DNA of 64,000 bases from CAZDKK01 sp964603725 (GTDB lineage Bacteria; Eisenbacteria; RBG-16-71-46; CAIMUX01; WJJG01): positions 1-64,000 of the forward strand of contig CAZRWW010000017.1 in the NCBI GenBank assembly GCA_964603725.1, in the 5' to 3' direction. This document shows, one piece after another, positions 55,448 to 63,776 of this stretch (within the stretch, counting starts at the first letter, position 1; every line of letters starts with the position of its first letter). A program made the position numbers and the translations under genes. Below the pieces are notes generated by a model. It was not told the DNA's origin and did no database searches. It was given only the letters and a program-made list of their open reading frames with translations.

Positions 55448-56325
55448 TCCAGCCCCCGGCGGGCGTGGAAGACGTACGAGATCATCTTGTACATCAGGCG
55501 CGCCGCCAGGAAATCGGGCGCCACCAGACCCGGGATCGGGCAGAGCTCCACGACGTCGAAGCCCACCACATGCCGCTCCTGCGCCACGGCCCGCAGCAGA
55601 TGGGTCAGCGCTTGCCAGCTCAGGCCGCCCGGCTCGGGCGTGCCGGTGGCGGGCATGACAGACGGATCGAGGCAGTCGAGGTCGATCGTCACGTAGACGG
55701 GATCGCCGAGCAGCGACAGGAGCTGGTCGCAGGCCCCGTCGAGGTCCCGGCCGACGTCGGCGGCGGTGATGATGCGATCGCCGGCGGCCGCGACGGCGGC
55801 GTCTTCCTCCTCGCTCCAGCTGCGCAGGCCGATCTGCATGCACTCGAAAGACTCCGCCGCGCGCGCCATCACACTGGCGTGGCTGAAGGCGCTGCCCTGA
55901 TAGCTGTCGCGCAGATCGGCGTGGGCGTCGAATTGCAGGATGTGCACCTGCTCCCACGACTGCTTGAGCGCGGCGAACGCGCCGATCGTCACCGAGTGAT
56001 CTCCGCCGATCATGACCGGCAGCTTGCCCGCGTTGAACAGCGCGCCGATCGCCTGGCTGATGTGCGGCATCATCGCCTCCGGTCCGGAGGCCACCGGCTC
56101 GATCGCCGCCAGCGTGTGAATGCCGACCCGGCTCGCGTCCCAGCGCAGCTCCTCATCGAAGAGCTCGACGTTGAGCGACGCGGTCAGCAGGGCGCGGGGC
56201 CCGAAGCGCGCCCCGGGCTGGTAGGTCGTCGTGAGGTCGTAGGGCACGGGCAGCACCCCGACCGAAGCCTGCTCGAAGGCGTCCTGGACTCCCAGAAAGG
56301 CCAGCGCGGCCGGCAAGTCTTGCAT
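55444..56325 (-). CDS. speB: Agmatinase-family ureohydrolase
   Basis: 293 residues of the arginase/agmatinase fold. The dinuclear Mn site is complete: GGDHSVTIGAFAAL, FDAHADLRD and TIDLDCLDPSVMPATGTPEP. Substrate-loop features (SHASVMARA) favour agmatinase, which makes putrescine and urea, over arginase; formiminoglutamase is less likely. The ATG at 56325 has AAGGGG eight to nine bases upstream. No speA or other polyamine gene is adjacent. Confidence 0.92.
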   Translation of the reverse strand: MQDLPAALAFLGVQDAFEQASVGVLPVPYDLTTTYQPGARFGPRALLTASLNVELFDEELRWDASRVGIHTLAAIEPVASGPEAMMPHISQAIGALFNAGKLPVMIGGDHSVTIGAFAALKQSWEQVHILQFDAHADLRDSYQGSAFSHASVMARAAESFECMQIGLRSWSEEEDAAVAAAGDRIITAADVGRDLDGACDQLLSLLGDPVYVTIDLDCLDPSVMPATGTPEPGGLSWQALTHLLRAVAQERHVVGFDVVELCPIPGLVAPDFLAARLMYKMISYVFHARRGLD

Positions 56326-56561
56326 GGCTGATCCCCTTCTTCGCCAACCTGGCGCCGGGCCCAAGGCCCCGGCGTTCCCCCCGGGGCGGCCGGCCGGGAC
56401 CGCCCGCCCCAGGCCGGCAGAGTAGGGGCGATCGGACGGGCTGGCAATCGGGACCGCGCGCCACCGCTCCCGGTCCCCGAGGGGAACGGCGCCGACTCGC
56501 TCGTGGCGGACGACCCTAAGTCATTGGCCAGATGCAAGTTTGCTGGACCGGCAACTACACC

Positions 56562-56591
56562 TTGCCGCAGGGGGGGCGGAACCGGTATACT
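56562..56591 (+). promoter_or_regulatory. Promoter candidate upstream of the 3D-domain gene
   Basis: TTGCCG (56562-56567), an 18-nt spacer and TATACT (56586-56591), within the 443-nt gap between speB and the 3D-domain gene. The predicted leader is about 170 nt. A second TATAAA-like box at 56715-56720 lacks a good -35. Nothing else is recognisable in the gap. Confidence 0.5.
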
Positions 56592-56768
56592 CTTCTATGG
56601 TACTAGCGCTCGTTGCCGCGCAGCAGCAGGGGCCCGCCACCACGGCCCGACCCAGGCCGGCGGGAACCCGAAGATCCGACACTGAGAAGCACTTCGGTTC
56701 TGCGCACCGATTCCTATAAATCTTGCGCACATAAGCAGTTGGCCGTAACCAGCGGGAGGTCTAGGCGT

Positions 56769-57362
56769 TTGCAGCGCTTGACTCGGAGCATGCGGATCGT
56801 CGCCGCGTCTCTGGCGCTCAGCGCCATGGCGCTGGTCGCCCTCCTCATCGGGGGCGCGGGCCGGGGCGCCGGCGACATAGCCCGAGAAGAGCCCGCGGTG
56901 CCGGCCGACTCCAGCTCCCCGTCGCAGAGCGAGTCATCCTCGATTGTCTTGCCGGTGGCCGGTGACGCCGCCCTGGTCTTCCAGCAGGTCGTCGTGACGG
57001 CCTACACCAGCAGCTCGGCCGAAACCGACTCGACGCCCGAACTGACCGCATCGATGACGCGCGTGGGCCCCGGCTGCCTCGCGCTCTCGCGCGATCTGCT
57101 GCGCACGTTCACCCCGGACGCACCCTTCGATTTCGGCGATGGCGTGGTCATCCCCGGCGTCGGCGTCTTCATCGTTCAGGACACCATGCACCCGCGTTGG
57201 ACGAATCGGGCCGACATATGGTTCGCTGACGCGAGTCACGCCGCCGCGTGGGGCCGCCGCCAGACCTTGATCGCCCGGCTGCCCGCGCCGGTCGACGAGT
57301 CCTCGCCGTCACTCGCCGTCGGTCTCAGCGTGCGGGACTTCTCCCACATCGCTCATCACTAG
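56769..57362 (+). CDS. Exported 3D-domain (RlpA/MltA-like barrel) protein
   Basis: About 197 residues. The N-terminal hydrophobic segment (VAASLALSAMALVALLIGGA) is a signal peptide or anchor, followed by a Ser-rich linker. The C-terminal 3D domain shows its conserved aspartates: TAYTSSSAETDSTP, GDGVVIPGVGVFIVQDTM and RADIWFADASHAAAWG. This double-psi beta-barrel is found in peptidoglycan-active proteins such as MltA and Rpf/YocH types. TTG 56769 has GGGAGG nine bases upstream; ATG 56790 is an alternative without a clear site. The last 54 bp overlap the end of the convergent rsgA gene. Confidence 0.8.
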   Translation: MQRLTRSMRIVAASLALSAMALVALLIGGAGRGAGDIAREEPAVPADSSSPSQSESSSIVLPVAGDAALVFQQVVVTAYTSSSAETDSTPELTASMTRVGPGCLALSRDLLRTFTPDAPFDFGDGVVIPGVGVFIVQDTMHPRWTNRADIWFADASHAAAWGRRQTLIARLPAPVDESSPSLAVGLSVRDFSHIAHH

Positions 57363-58271
57363 CCCCGCGAGGATGCGCAGGTAGCTGTCGTGGCGCGCCT
57401 CGTCGATCTCGCCCCGGGCCAGCGCGGCGCGCACGGCGCACCCGGGCTCGCTGCGGTGCAGGCAGTCGCGAAACCGGCACGCCCCCAGGTGCGGGCGCAT
57501 CTCGGGGAAGTGCCCGGCCAACGCCTCGGGCCGCGTCCAGGGCTGGAGGGTCCGCAGGCCCGGGGTGTCCAGCACGACGCCCCCGCCCGGCAGGTCCAGG
57601 TGATCGACCCGGGTGGTCGTGTGGACGCCGCGGCCGCTGGCGGCGCTGATCTCCCCCGTCCGCAGCTGCAGGCCTGGAATGAGCCGGTTGAGCAGCGTCG
57701 ACTTGCCCACGCCGCTCGCTCCCAACAGGATCGACACCCTGCCCGTCAGGTGCTCGGCCAGCTCGTCGAGCCCCTGGCCGCTCAGCCCGCAGGTCAGCAC
57801 GACCGGATAGCCGATGCGCCGATAGCCCGAGATCAGCCGTTCGTTCTCTTCCAGGCGGCCCAGATCGATCTTGTTCAGCACAATCAGGCAGCCGGCGCCG
57901 CCCGCCTCTCCCATCACCAGCAGGCGGTCCAGCACCCGGGGGTTGAACGGCGGCTCGTCGACCGCCTGGAGGGCCAGGAGCAGATCGATGTTGGCGGCAA
58001 TGACGTGCTCGCGCAGGGGGCGCACCGAGTCGACGCGCGAGATCTTGGTGTGGCGCGGCAGGATCTCACGCAGGACCGCCTCTTCCCCACGCTCCACGAC
58101 GATGCCGACCCGGTCGCCGACCGCGAGCCGATTGCGCTCGAGGCGCGCGCCCTGGAGCAGCCCCCGTCGCAGATCGCAGCCGTATTCGCGCTCGTCCACT
58201 CGCACCTGCGCGCGGCGCGGTCGGATCGCCACGACCGTTGCCACCTGCACTTCTCGGTCCGCTGCCGTCAC
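57309..58271 (-). CDS. rsgA: Small ribosomal subunit biogenesis GTPase RsgA
   Basis: 320 residues: an N-terminal OB domain (YGCDLRRGLLQGARLERNRL), a circularly permuted GTPase with G4 (LIVLNKIDL) ahead of G1 (LLGASGVGKSTLLNRL) and G3 (LDTPGLRTL), and a zinc knuckle (CRFRDCLHRSEPGCAV). It checks late 30S assembly. The GTG at 58271 with GGGGAG eight to nine bases upstream gives standard length; the longer frame upstream is low-complexity. It overlaps the 3D-domain gene tail-to-tail. Confidence 0.95.
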   Translation of the reverse strand: MTAADREVQVATVVAIRPRRAQVRVDEREYGCDLRRGLLQGARLERNRLAVGDRVGIVVERGEEAVLREILPRHTKISRVDSVRPLREHVIAANIDLLLALQAVDEPPFNPRVLDRLLVMGEAGGAGCLIVLNKIDLGRLEENERLISGYRRIGYPVVLTCGLSGQGLDELAEHLTGRVSILLGASGVGKSTLLNRLIPGLQLRTGEISAASGRGVHTTTRVDHLDLPGGGVVLDTPGLRTLQPWTRPEALAGHFPEMRPHLGACRFRDCLHRSEPGCAVRAALARGEIDEARHDSYLRILAGLVMSDVGEVPHAETDGE

Positions 58272-58513
58272 ACGCGAGACTCCCCTGGTCCGGGCGGCCC
58301 CGCTCCCAGCCCACGGGAGCCAACGGGCGCGCCACAGCTTCCCATGGTCCCGCGCCGGAGTCCAGGGCGACCCGCGGCCCGCGATCACGGCGGCGGCGCT
58401 CCGAGAGCCGATCCAGCGGCACCCCGCGGTCCCCGATTCCCTGGGCGCCGGAGGGCGCGTACCATGGAACGATGCGGGCCCGATCGAGGCCGCGATGGAC
58501 AGAGGCTGACGCC

Positions 58514-59641
58514 ATGGATCCGAGGCAGAACCGGCAGGAGGCGACGCTGGACGTCATCCGCCGCTGGGTGCGGCGGGGAGAGGCGCGCATCGACTCCGCC
58601 CAGGCCGGCGCACGCCTCGACCGCTACCTGCCCGGACGCTTCACCTACCGCTCGCGCCTGATCGGCCCCCCCAAATTTCCCCGGGCCCCAAACCCCGAAA
58701 TGGGGCGGGTGGGGGGCCGGCCCCCAAATTGGGGGCCGGGNNNNNNNNNNGGACGCTTCACCTACCGCTCGCGCACGCAGTGGCGCCGCCTCATTGCCCA
58801 GGGCCGCATCACCGTCAATGGGCGCGGAGTGCGGCCGGCGCGCATCTTGCGGGCCGGGGACGTCATCGCGTACGTGCCGCTGCAGCGCGAGGAGCCCCAG
58901 GTCGACCGCCAGATCGCCATCCTGCACGTCGACGATCAGCTCGTGGCCGTGGCCAAGAGCGGCAATCTGCCCATGCATCCCTCGGGCGCCTACTTCCGCC
59001 ACACGCTGATCCACGTGCTGGCCGAGACCCACCCGGAGTGGGGAGCCCTGCGGGTGATTCACCGGCTCGATCGCGAGACGAGCGGCATCGTCATCTTCGG
59101 GCGCACGCGCGCGGCCACCGAGAGCGTCGCGATCCAGTTCCGGCGCCGCAGCGTGGACAAGCGCTATCTGGCCATCGTGCACGGCCTGCCGCGCGCGGAC
59201 GAGTTCACGATCGACGCCCCGCTGGGGCCGGCGCAGGGGAGTCGAATCCGCAAGGCCGTGGGCGTGCGGCCCGACGGCGCGCCGGCCCAGACCGACATCC
59301 GCGTGCTTCACCGGGGAGCCGACTGGGCCTTCGTGGAAGCCCACCCGCGCACGGGTCGCCTGCACCAGATCCGCGTGCACCTGCGACACGCCGGATTGCC
59401 CATCCTGGGCGACAAGGTGTACGGCTTGAATGAGGAGTTCTTCCTGCGGTTCATCCGCGCCGAGCCCCTGGCCCCCGCCGAGCAGGCCGCCCTGGGCCTC
59501 GCGCGCCAGGCGCTGCACGCCCATCGTCTGAGGCTGCAGCACCCCGCGACCGGCGCGCCGCTCGACCTGCTCAGCCCGCTGCCGCCCGACCTGGCCGGCG
59601 CCCTGCGCGAGCGCGGGCTCGACCCCGGCCCGTGGCTGTGA
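58514..59641 (+). CDS. rluD: RluD-family 23S rRNA pseudouridine synthase (sequence damaged by assembly gap)
   Basis: An N-terminal S4 domain (QAGARLDRYLPGRFTYRSR ... QWRRLIAQGRITVNGRGV) and an RluA/RluD catalytic domain with the active Asp in IHRLDRETSGIVIFG, then HPRTGRLHQIRVHLRHAGLP and GDKVYG. It isomerises uridine in rRNA. The S4 domain is interrupted by 117 extra nt that include 10 N and begin with a copy of the 24 nt that resume after the gap. Removing 58634-58750 restores a clean 336-residue protein. RluD is the best family match, but RluA/RluC-type specificity cannot be excluded. Confidence 0.88.
   Translation: MDPRQNRQEATLDVIRRWVRRGEARIDSAQAGARLDRYLPGRFTYRSRLIGPPKFPRAPNPEMGRVGGRPPNWGPXXXXGRFTYRSRTQWRRLIAQGRITVNGRGVRPARILRAGDVIAYVPLQREEPQVDRQIAILHVDDQLVAVAKSGNLPMHPSGAYFRHTLIHVLAETHPEWGALRVIHRLDRETSGIVIFGRTRAATESVAIQFRRRSVDKRYLAIVHGLPRADEFTIDAPLGPAQGSRIRKAVGVRPDGAPAQTDIRVLHRGADWAFVEAHPRTGRLHQIRVHLRHAGLPILGDKVYGLNEEFFLRFIRAEPLAPAEQAALGLARQALHAHRLRLQHPATGAPLDLLSPLPPDLAGALRERGLDPGPWL
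58634..58750. other. Assembly artefact: duplicated 24-mer, G/C-rich junk and 10-N gap
   Basis: GGACGCTTCACCTACCGCTC and the next four bases occur at 58634-58657 and again at 58751-58774. Between them are homopolymer-rich palindromic sequence (about 58665-58740) and N x 10 (58741-58750). The excess is exactly 117 nt (39 codons). This looks like a failed contig join, not an insertion element: there are no ends, no gene, and the flanks are identical. Confidence 0.9.
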
Positions 59642-59726
59642 CCGCCCGCGGGCGGGGTCGCCGCGCCCGGCGCGGACTGGCGCCGGCGGACAAGATCGCT
59701 TCGCGGCGGGGGCCGGCTCCCGCCCG

Positions 59727-60845
59727 TCAGGCCCCCTTCCCGTTCTGCTTCCCGCCGAAGTCCTTGAGCATGCGCGCAAACTCGTCGATGCGCCGGTCGG
59801 CCGCTCCGAAGACGGTGCCCTCGGGATAGTCGCCGTCGGGACCGCGGGCGCCGGCCGTCAGGCCGGTGAGGATCTCGACGCCTTCCTCGATCCGCTTGAT
59901 CGCCCACACGTGGAAGCGTCCCTCGGCGACCGCCGCGACGACGTCGGCGCGCAGCATCAGGTCCTCGACGTTCGCCGCCGGGATCATCACGCCCTGACGG
60001 CCGGTCAGACCGCGCTGGGCGCACAGGTCGAAGAAGGCCTCGATCTTCTCGTTCACCCCGCCGATCGGCTGGATGTCCCCGTGCTGATCGACGCTCCCCG
60101 TCACGGCCACATCCTGCCGCAGGGCGATCCCGCCCAACGCCGACAGCAGCCCGTAGATCTCGGTCGAGGAAGCGCTGTCGCCGTCGATTCCGCCGTAATT
60201 CTGCTCGAAGCAGATGCTGGCGTTGAGCGCCAGCGGCTTGTTCTGCGCGAACAGGCTGCGGACGAAACCCTCCAGGATGAGCACGCCCTTGTTGTGGGTC
60301 TTGCCGGACATCTCGGCCTCGCGCTCGATGTTGACGATGCCCTCCCGGCCGAGCGAGACCTTGACCGTGATGCGCGCCGGCTGCCCGAAGGCGAAATCGC
60401 CCAGGTCGACGACCGACAGCCCGTTGACCTGTCCAACCTTGGCGCCGTCGGTGTCGATGAAGATGAGCCCCTCCTCCAGCGCCTCGCGGATCCGATCCTG
60501 CACCAGATTGAGCCGCTGGCGGCGGCTCTCGATCGCGCGCTCCACATGGGCGACGCCGGAGGCGGACGCCCCCTCCTCGCGGGCCCACAGATCCGCCTCG
60601 CGGATCACGTCGGCGATGATGCTGAATTGCGTCGAGAGCTTCGAGCGACGGCCGGCCAGGCGCACGCCGTACTCGACCAGGCGCGCCACGCCGCTCGCCT
60701 CCAGCGGCAGCAGGCCTTCCTCGGAGGTGATCTTGCGGGCGAAGTTGATGTACTTGTCGACGCCGCTCTTGGTGCGCGGCATCAGCGTGTCGAACTCCGC
60801 CTTGACCTTGAAGATCTTGCGGAAGTCCTCGTCCATGATGAACAA
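59727..60845 (-). CDS. Lon-like protease, C-terminal half after an in-frame TAA
   Basis: 372 residues in the same frame as the upstream half, separated by the TAA at 60854-60852. It begins FIMDEDFRKIFKVKAEFD, the end of the AAA lid, and contains the complete Lon proteolytic domain. The catalytic Ser lies in YGGIDGDSASSTEIYGLLSA and the Lys in GDIQPIGGVNEKIEAFFDLC. In homologues the sequence runs on without a break, with Tyr at the stop position (consensus GD..YY.L...D.DF), so TAC to TAA by one base explains the split. No good ribosome-binding site precedes the TTG at 60845. Confidence 0.85.
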   Translation of the reverse strand: MFIMDEDFRKIFKVKAEFDTLMPRTKSGVDKYINFARKITSEEGLLPLEASGVARLVEYGVRLAGRRSKLSTQFSIIADVIREADLWAREEGASASGVAHVERAIESRRQRLNLVQDRIREALEEGLIFIDTDGAKVGQVNGLSVVDLGDFAFGQPARITVKVSLGREGIVNIEREAEMSGKTHNKGVLILEGFVRSLFAQNKPLALNASICFEQNYGGIDGDSASSTEIYGLLSALGGIALRQDVAVTGSVDQHGDIQPIGGVNEKIEAFFDLCAQRGLTGRQGVMIPAANVEDLMLRADVVAAVAEGRFHVWAIKRIEEGVEILTGLTAGARGPDGDYPEGTVFGAADRRIDEFARMLKDFGGKQNGKGA

Positions 60846-60851
60846 GAAGTG

Positions 60852-62411
60852 TTAGGCGAAGCGATCGCCCAGCACGACCACCATCACATCCAGATCGATC
60901 GGCTCGGGCTTCAGCGCCGAGACCGACAGCACATAGAAGGGATCGAAGGTCTGGATGTCGATCTTGCGGTGCTTCAGGGCCCGCTTGAGCGTGACCCACA
61001 CGCCCGGCTCCACGATCGCATCCATCAGGTTGAGCACCAGCACGCCGCCGTTGGCCAGCAGGAAGCTGCCGGGCTTGATCTTCGTGAAGTCACTCACCCA
61101 GTGCCCGGTCCGCTCGACCGTGCGCTCGATCGTGCCGAACAGGTTGCGGTAGTTGGGACTGGTCTCGATCACGACCGGCGGCTTCTTGGTCTTCGAGTTG
61201 TCGACCAGGACGTTGACGGTGAAGTCGCGGAAGCGCGATTCGCGCTTCTCGCCGCCTTCCTTGCCCTGCTTCTCCTCGTCGGTCTCGCCATCCTCGGTGA
61301 AGCGCTCCATGTTGTCGAGGATGGCTTCCTGAACCTCGGTCAGGTAATCGAGCACCTCGGGGTGGTCATAGACCGCCTTGAGGTCCTTGATGTAGTCGGT
61401 TACCGCCGGCGATCCGAACTGCTTCTGGAGCTTGGCCATGGCGTCGCGCAGCTCGCGCTTAAGGTCGCGGGCAGCCTTGAAGGCGCGCTCCATCTCGGCC
61501 GTGAGCTCTTCGTACTTGAGCTTGAGCCGAATGAACTCTTCCTCGCTGAACTTCTGCTGGTGCGTCAGGCTCTCCAGCTTTTCGATCTGCACCGGCTCGC
61601 CGGCGATGACCGGCGCGATCTCGGGCTTCGAGAAAGGCCCCATCTGGACCTGGATCAGCGCGAAGCTCTCCCGGCGGATGCGGTCCTCGAACGCCCGCAA
61701 GAGCGCCTTCTCGCGCTCCTTGAAGTCCTCGACCAGCGCCTTCATCCGGTCCTTGAACACGTCGCTCTCGTAGATCTGGACGATGTTGCGCCGCATGTTG
61801 ATGACCAGCATCTCCATGTCGCGCTTCAGGCGCCGGCCCTGCCCCGCGGGGAGGTGGATCGCCCGCGGCCGGTCGGGATCGGCGAAGCTGTTGACGTAGA
61901 CGATGTCGGGCGGCACGCCCCGGCCCGTGTCGAGCGTGGCGAGCAGGTGCTTGACGGTCGTCATCTTGCCCGTGCCGGGCAGGCCCGCCACGTAGATGTT
62001 GTAGCCCTTCGAGCGCATCTTCAGGCCCAGCTCGATGGCCGCGATGGCGCGGTCCTGGCCGATGATGCCCTCGAACTCAGGGATCTCGGCGGTGCTGCTG
62101 AAGCCGCAGTCCGCCAGGTTGCAGCGCCAGGCCAGATCCTTGGCCGGCAGCGCGAACCGGGCGATGTCTGCCGGACGGGCCGCGGCAGGCGCCCGGCCGC
62201 GCGGGACCGCCTGGTTCCCGGCCGCCGCAGTCTTGGTCGGCGTGGTCTTGGCCGCCGCAGTCTTGGCCGGCGCGGTCTTGGCCGGCGAAGTCTTGGCGGC
62301 CGCGGTCCTGGCCGCCGCGGCGCGGGTCGCTCGTTCCCGGCTCGAGGGCTTGCGAGCATCGCCCGCCGCGCCGCGGGACTTGGGTGACGGGCCGGAGCTG
62401 CTGGCACTCAT
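60852..62411 (-). CDS. Lon-like (LonB/YcbZ-type) ATP-dependent protease, N-terminal half
   Basis: 519 residues ending at an in-frame TAA. An Ala/Lys-rich tail with AKT repeats (about 30-65) precedes the core. The AAA+ region has IGQDRAIAAIELGLKM and a Walker A-like GLPGTGKM at 143-150 with Met where Ser/Thr is normal, a long coiled-coil insertion (about 245-400, EEEFIRLKLKYEELTAEMER), and Walker B/sensor elements around SFLLANGGVLVLNLMDAI. With the downstream half it would make an 894-residue Lon-2 type protease. The ATG at 62411 overlaps the dapD stop (ATGA) and has AGGAGGAG upstream. Without the peptidase half this fragment should be inactive. Confidence 0.85.
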   Translation of the reverse strand: MSASSSGPSPKSRGAAGDARKPSSRERATRAAAARTAAAKTSPAKTAPAKTAAAKTTPTKTAAAGNQAVPRGRAPAAARPADIARFALPAKDLAWRCNLADCGFSSTAEIPEFEGIIGQDRAIAAIELGLKMRSKGYNIYVAGLPGTGKMTTVKHLLATLDTGRGVPPDIVYVNSFADPDRPRAIHLPAGQGRRLKRDMEMLVINMRRNIVQIYESDVFKDRMKALVEDFKEREKALLRAFEDRIRRESFALIQVQMGPFSKPEIAPVIAGEPVQIEKLESLTHQQKFSEEEFIRLKLKYEELTAEMERAFKAARDLKRELRDAMAKLQKQFGSPAVTDYIKDLKAVYDHPEVLDYLTEVQEAILDNMERFTEDGETDEEKQGKEGGEKRESRFRDFTVNVLVDNSKTKKPPVVIETSPNYRNLFGTIERTVERTGHWVSDFTKIKPGSFLLANGGVLVLNLMDAIVEPGVWVTLKRALKHRKIDIQTFDPFYVLSVSALKPEPIDLDVMVVVLGDRFA

Positions 62412-63325
62412 CGGAGCGTCTCCTCCTGGGGTGATGGGGAGTCCGCCGCTCGGGCGACGGGCCGGGGCACGCGTGAAGACTCGCGCAGCATTTCGTTGAG
62501 CATCGTCTTGGCGTCGGTGGAGGCCTTGCGTTCGCCGATCAACAGCACGCACGGGGCGTGGCACTCGCCGGCCGGGAACCGGCGGGGCCATGTGCCCGGG
62601 ATGACCACGCAGCCGGGCGGGACCAGTCCGAGCGTCACGCGGGGTTCATCGCCCCGCACATCCACGATCGGGGTCGAAGCGGTGAGGATGCAGCCCGCGC
62701 CAAGCACCGCGCGCTTCGCAACCCGGACGCCCTCGACCACGACGCAGCGCGAACCGAGGAAGGCCCCGTCCTCGACGATGACCGGCATGGCCTGCGGGGG
62801 CTCGAGCACGCCTCCGATGCCCACCCCGCCCGACAAGTGCACGTCACGGCCGATCTGGGCCCCGCTGCCGACGGTCGCCCAGGTGTCGATCATGGTGCCT
62901 GACCCCACGTAGGCTCCGATGTTCACGTAGCCGGGCATCAGGACCACACCGGGCTCGAGGAAGCTGCCGTAGCGGGCGGTGCCCGGTGGAACGACGCGCA
63001 CCTGGCGGGCTTCCAGGTCGTCCTTGACCGGGATCTTGTCGCGAAAGCGCAGCGGTCCGGCCTGACTGGGGGCCGGGTCGGCCAGCCGGAAGTAGAGCAG
63101 GATCGCCATCTGCAGCCAGCCGTTGACGCGCCAGCCATCGTCGCCCGGCTCCGCGACGCGCGCCAGGCCTTGATCGAGAAGTCGCACCGCCTCGTGCACG
63201 GCAGCGGCGTCTTCCGGCGCGGGGGGCCTGTCCGGGTGGGTGTAGATCTCCTCGATGCGCTCGCGCAGCGCGCGCCAGGGATCCCCTGTCCGGTCGGCCG
63301 GACGCCCCACGACACCCCGATTCAT
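62408..63325 (-). CDS. dapD: 2,3,4,5-tetrahydropyridine-2,6-dicarboxylate N-succinyltransferase
   Basis: 305 residues. The N-terminal helical domain (RALRERIEEIYTHP, GWRVNGWLQMAILLYFRLA) is followed by a left-handed beta-helix of hexapeptide repeats (GYVNIGAYVGSGTMIDTWAT, GSGAQIGRDVHLSGGVGIGG, VEDGAFLGSRCVVVEGV). It succinylates THDP in lysine/diaminopimelate synthesis. Length exceeds the E. coli enzyme (274) through a C-terminal tail. It is coupled to the Lon-like gene by a 4-bp overlap. Confidence 0.95.
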   Translation of the reverse strand: MNRGVVGRPADRTGDPWRALRERIEEIYTHPDRPPAPEDAAAVHEAVRLLDQGLARVAEPGDDGWRVNGWLQMAILLYFRLADPAPSQAGPLRFRDKIPVKDDLEARQVRVVPPGTARYGSFLEPGVVLMPGYVNIGAYVGSGTMIDTWATVGSGAQIGRDVHLSGGVGIGGVLEPPQAMPVIVEDGAFLGSRCVVVEGVRVAKRAVLGAGCILTASTPIVDVRGDEPRVTLGLVPPGCVVIPGTWPRRFPAGECHAPCVLLIGERKASTDAKTMLNEMLRESSRVPRPVARAADSPSPQEETLR

Positions 63326-63431
63326 GCACCTGACCTTGCCCCATTCCGAGGGGGAAACGCAACGGCGGAGGAGGCCCGCGGGGGCTCGGGAGCGCCGGCC
63401 CGGCGCCGGAGGGCGGGCGTCGCAAAACGGG

Positions 63432-63461
63432 TTGCGCCTCGTCGGGCGGATGCCTTATAAG
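63432..63461 (+). promoter_or_regulatory. Promoter for tRNA-Trp
   Basis: TTGCGC (63432-63437), an 18-nt spacer and TATAAG (63456-63461), 45 nt before the tRNA 5' end. The AT-rich stretch here stands out from its GC-rich surroundings. Confidence 0.55.
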
Positions 63462-63506
63462 TATCGTTTAGTCTATCGGGCCCTGGGCCGATAGGTGGTT
63501 CGGACT

Positions 63507-63579
63507 AGGCGTGTAGCTCAGTTGGCAGAGCAACGGTCTCCAAAACCGTAGGTCGGGGGTTCAAATCCCTCCACGCCTG
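63507..63579 (+). tRNA. tRNA-Trp (CCA anticodon)
   Basis: 73 nt: acceptor AGGCGTG/CACGCCT with discriminator G73, anticodon loop CTCCAAA, T-loop GTTCAAATC. CCA is not encoded. In many genomes tRNA-Trp precedes secE-nusG; here a GlgC-like gene follows. Confidence 0.96.
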
Positions 63580-63687
63580 ATTTTCCTCCCTTCATCGCCC
63601 CGTGCGCGGGGCGCAAGAACCCGTCAGCCTCCCCGCCGCGGGCGCGGGAAGCGGAAGCCCCCCGTCTGCGATCCCGTGCGAAAGGGT

Positions 63688-63716
63688 TTGACATCGCACG
63701 ACCCACCAGAAAGTAT
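63688..63716 (+). promoter_or_regulatory. Promoter candidate for the GlgC-like gene
   Basis: A consensus TTGACA (63688-63693), a 17-nt spacer and a weak AAGTAT (63711-63716); TATGCA just beyond would need a 20-nt spacer. It lies 60 nt before the ATG at 63777. Confidence 0.4.
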
Positions 63717-63776
63717 GCATCTGTACGGTGAACCTGGCCCTCACGCCCGTGACCTTGGGAAGGGTGGAGGCGGAGG

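Noticed and set aside
58634..58750. Insertion element or intein-like insert in the RluD-family gene
   Set aside because: Identical 24-nt flanks, homopolymer palindromes and an N run point to a failed assembly join.
60852..60854. TAA as a recoded codon in the Lon-like gene
   Set aside because: TAA ends other genes here, Sec uses TGA, and a one-base change from a conserved Tyr codon is sufficient.
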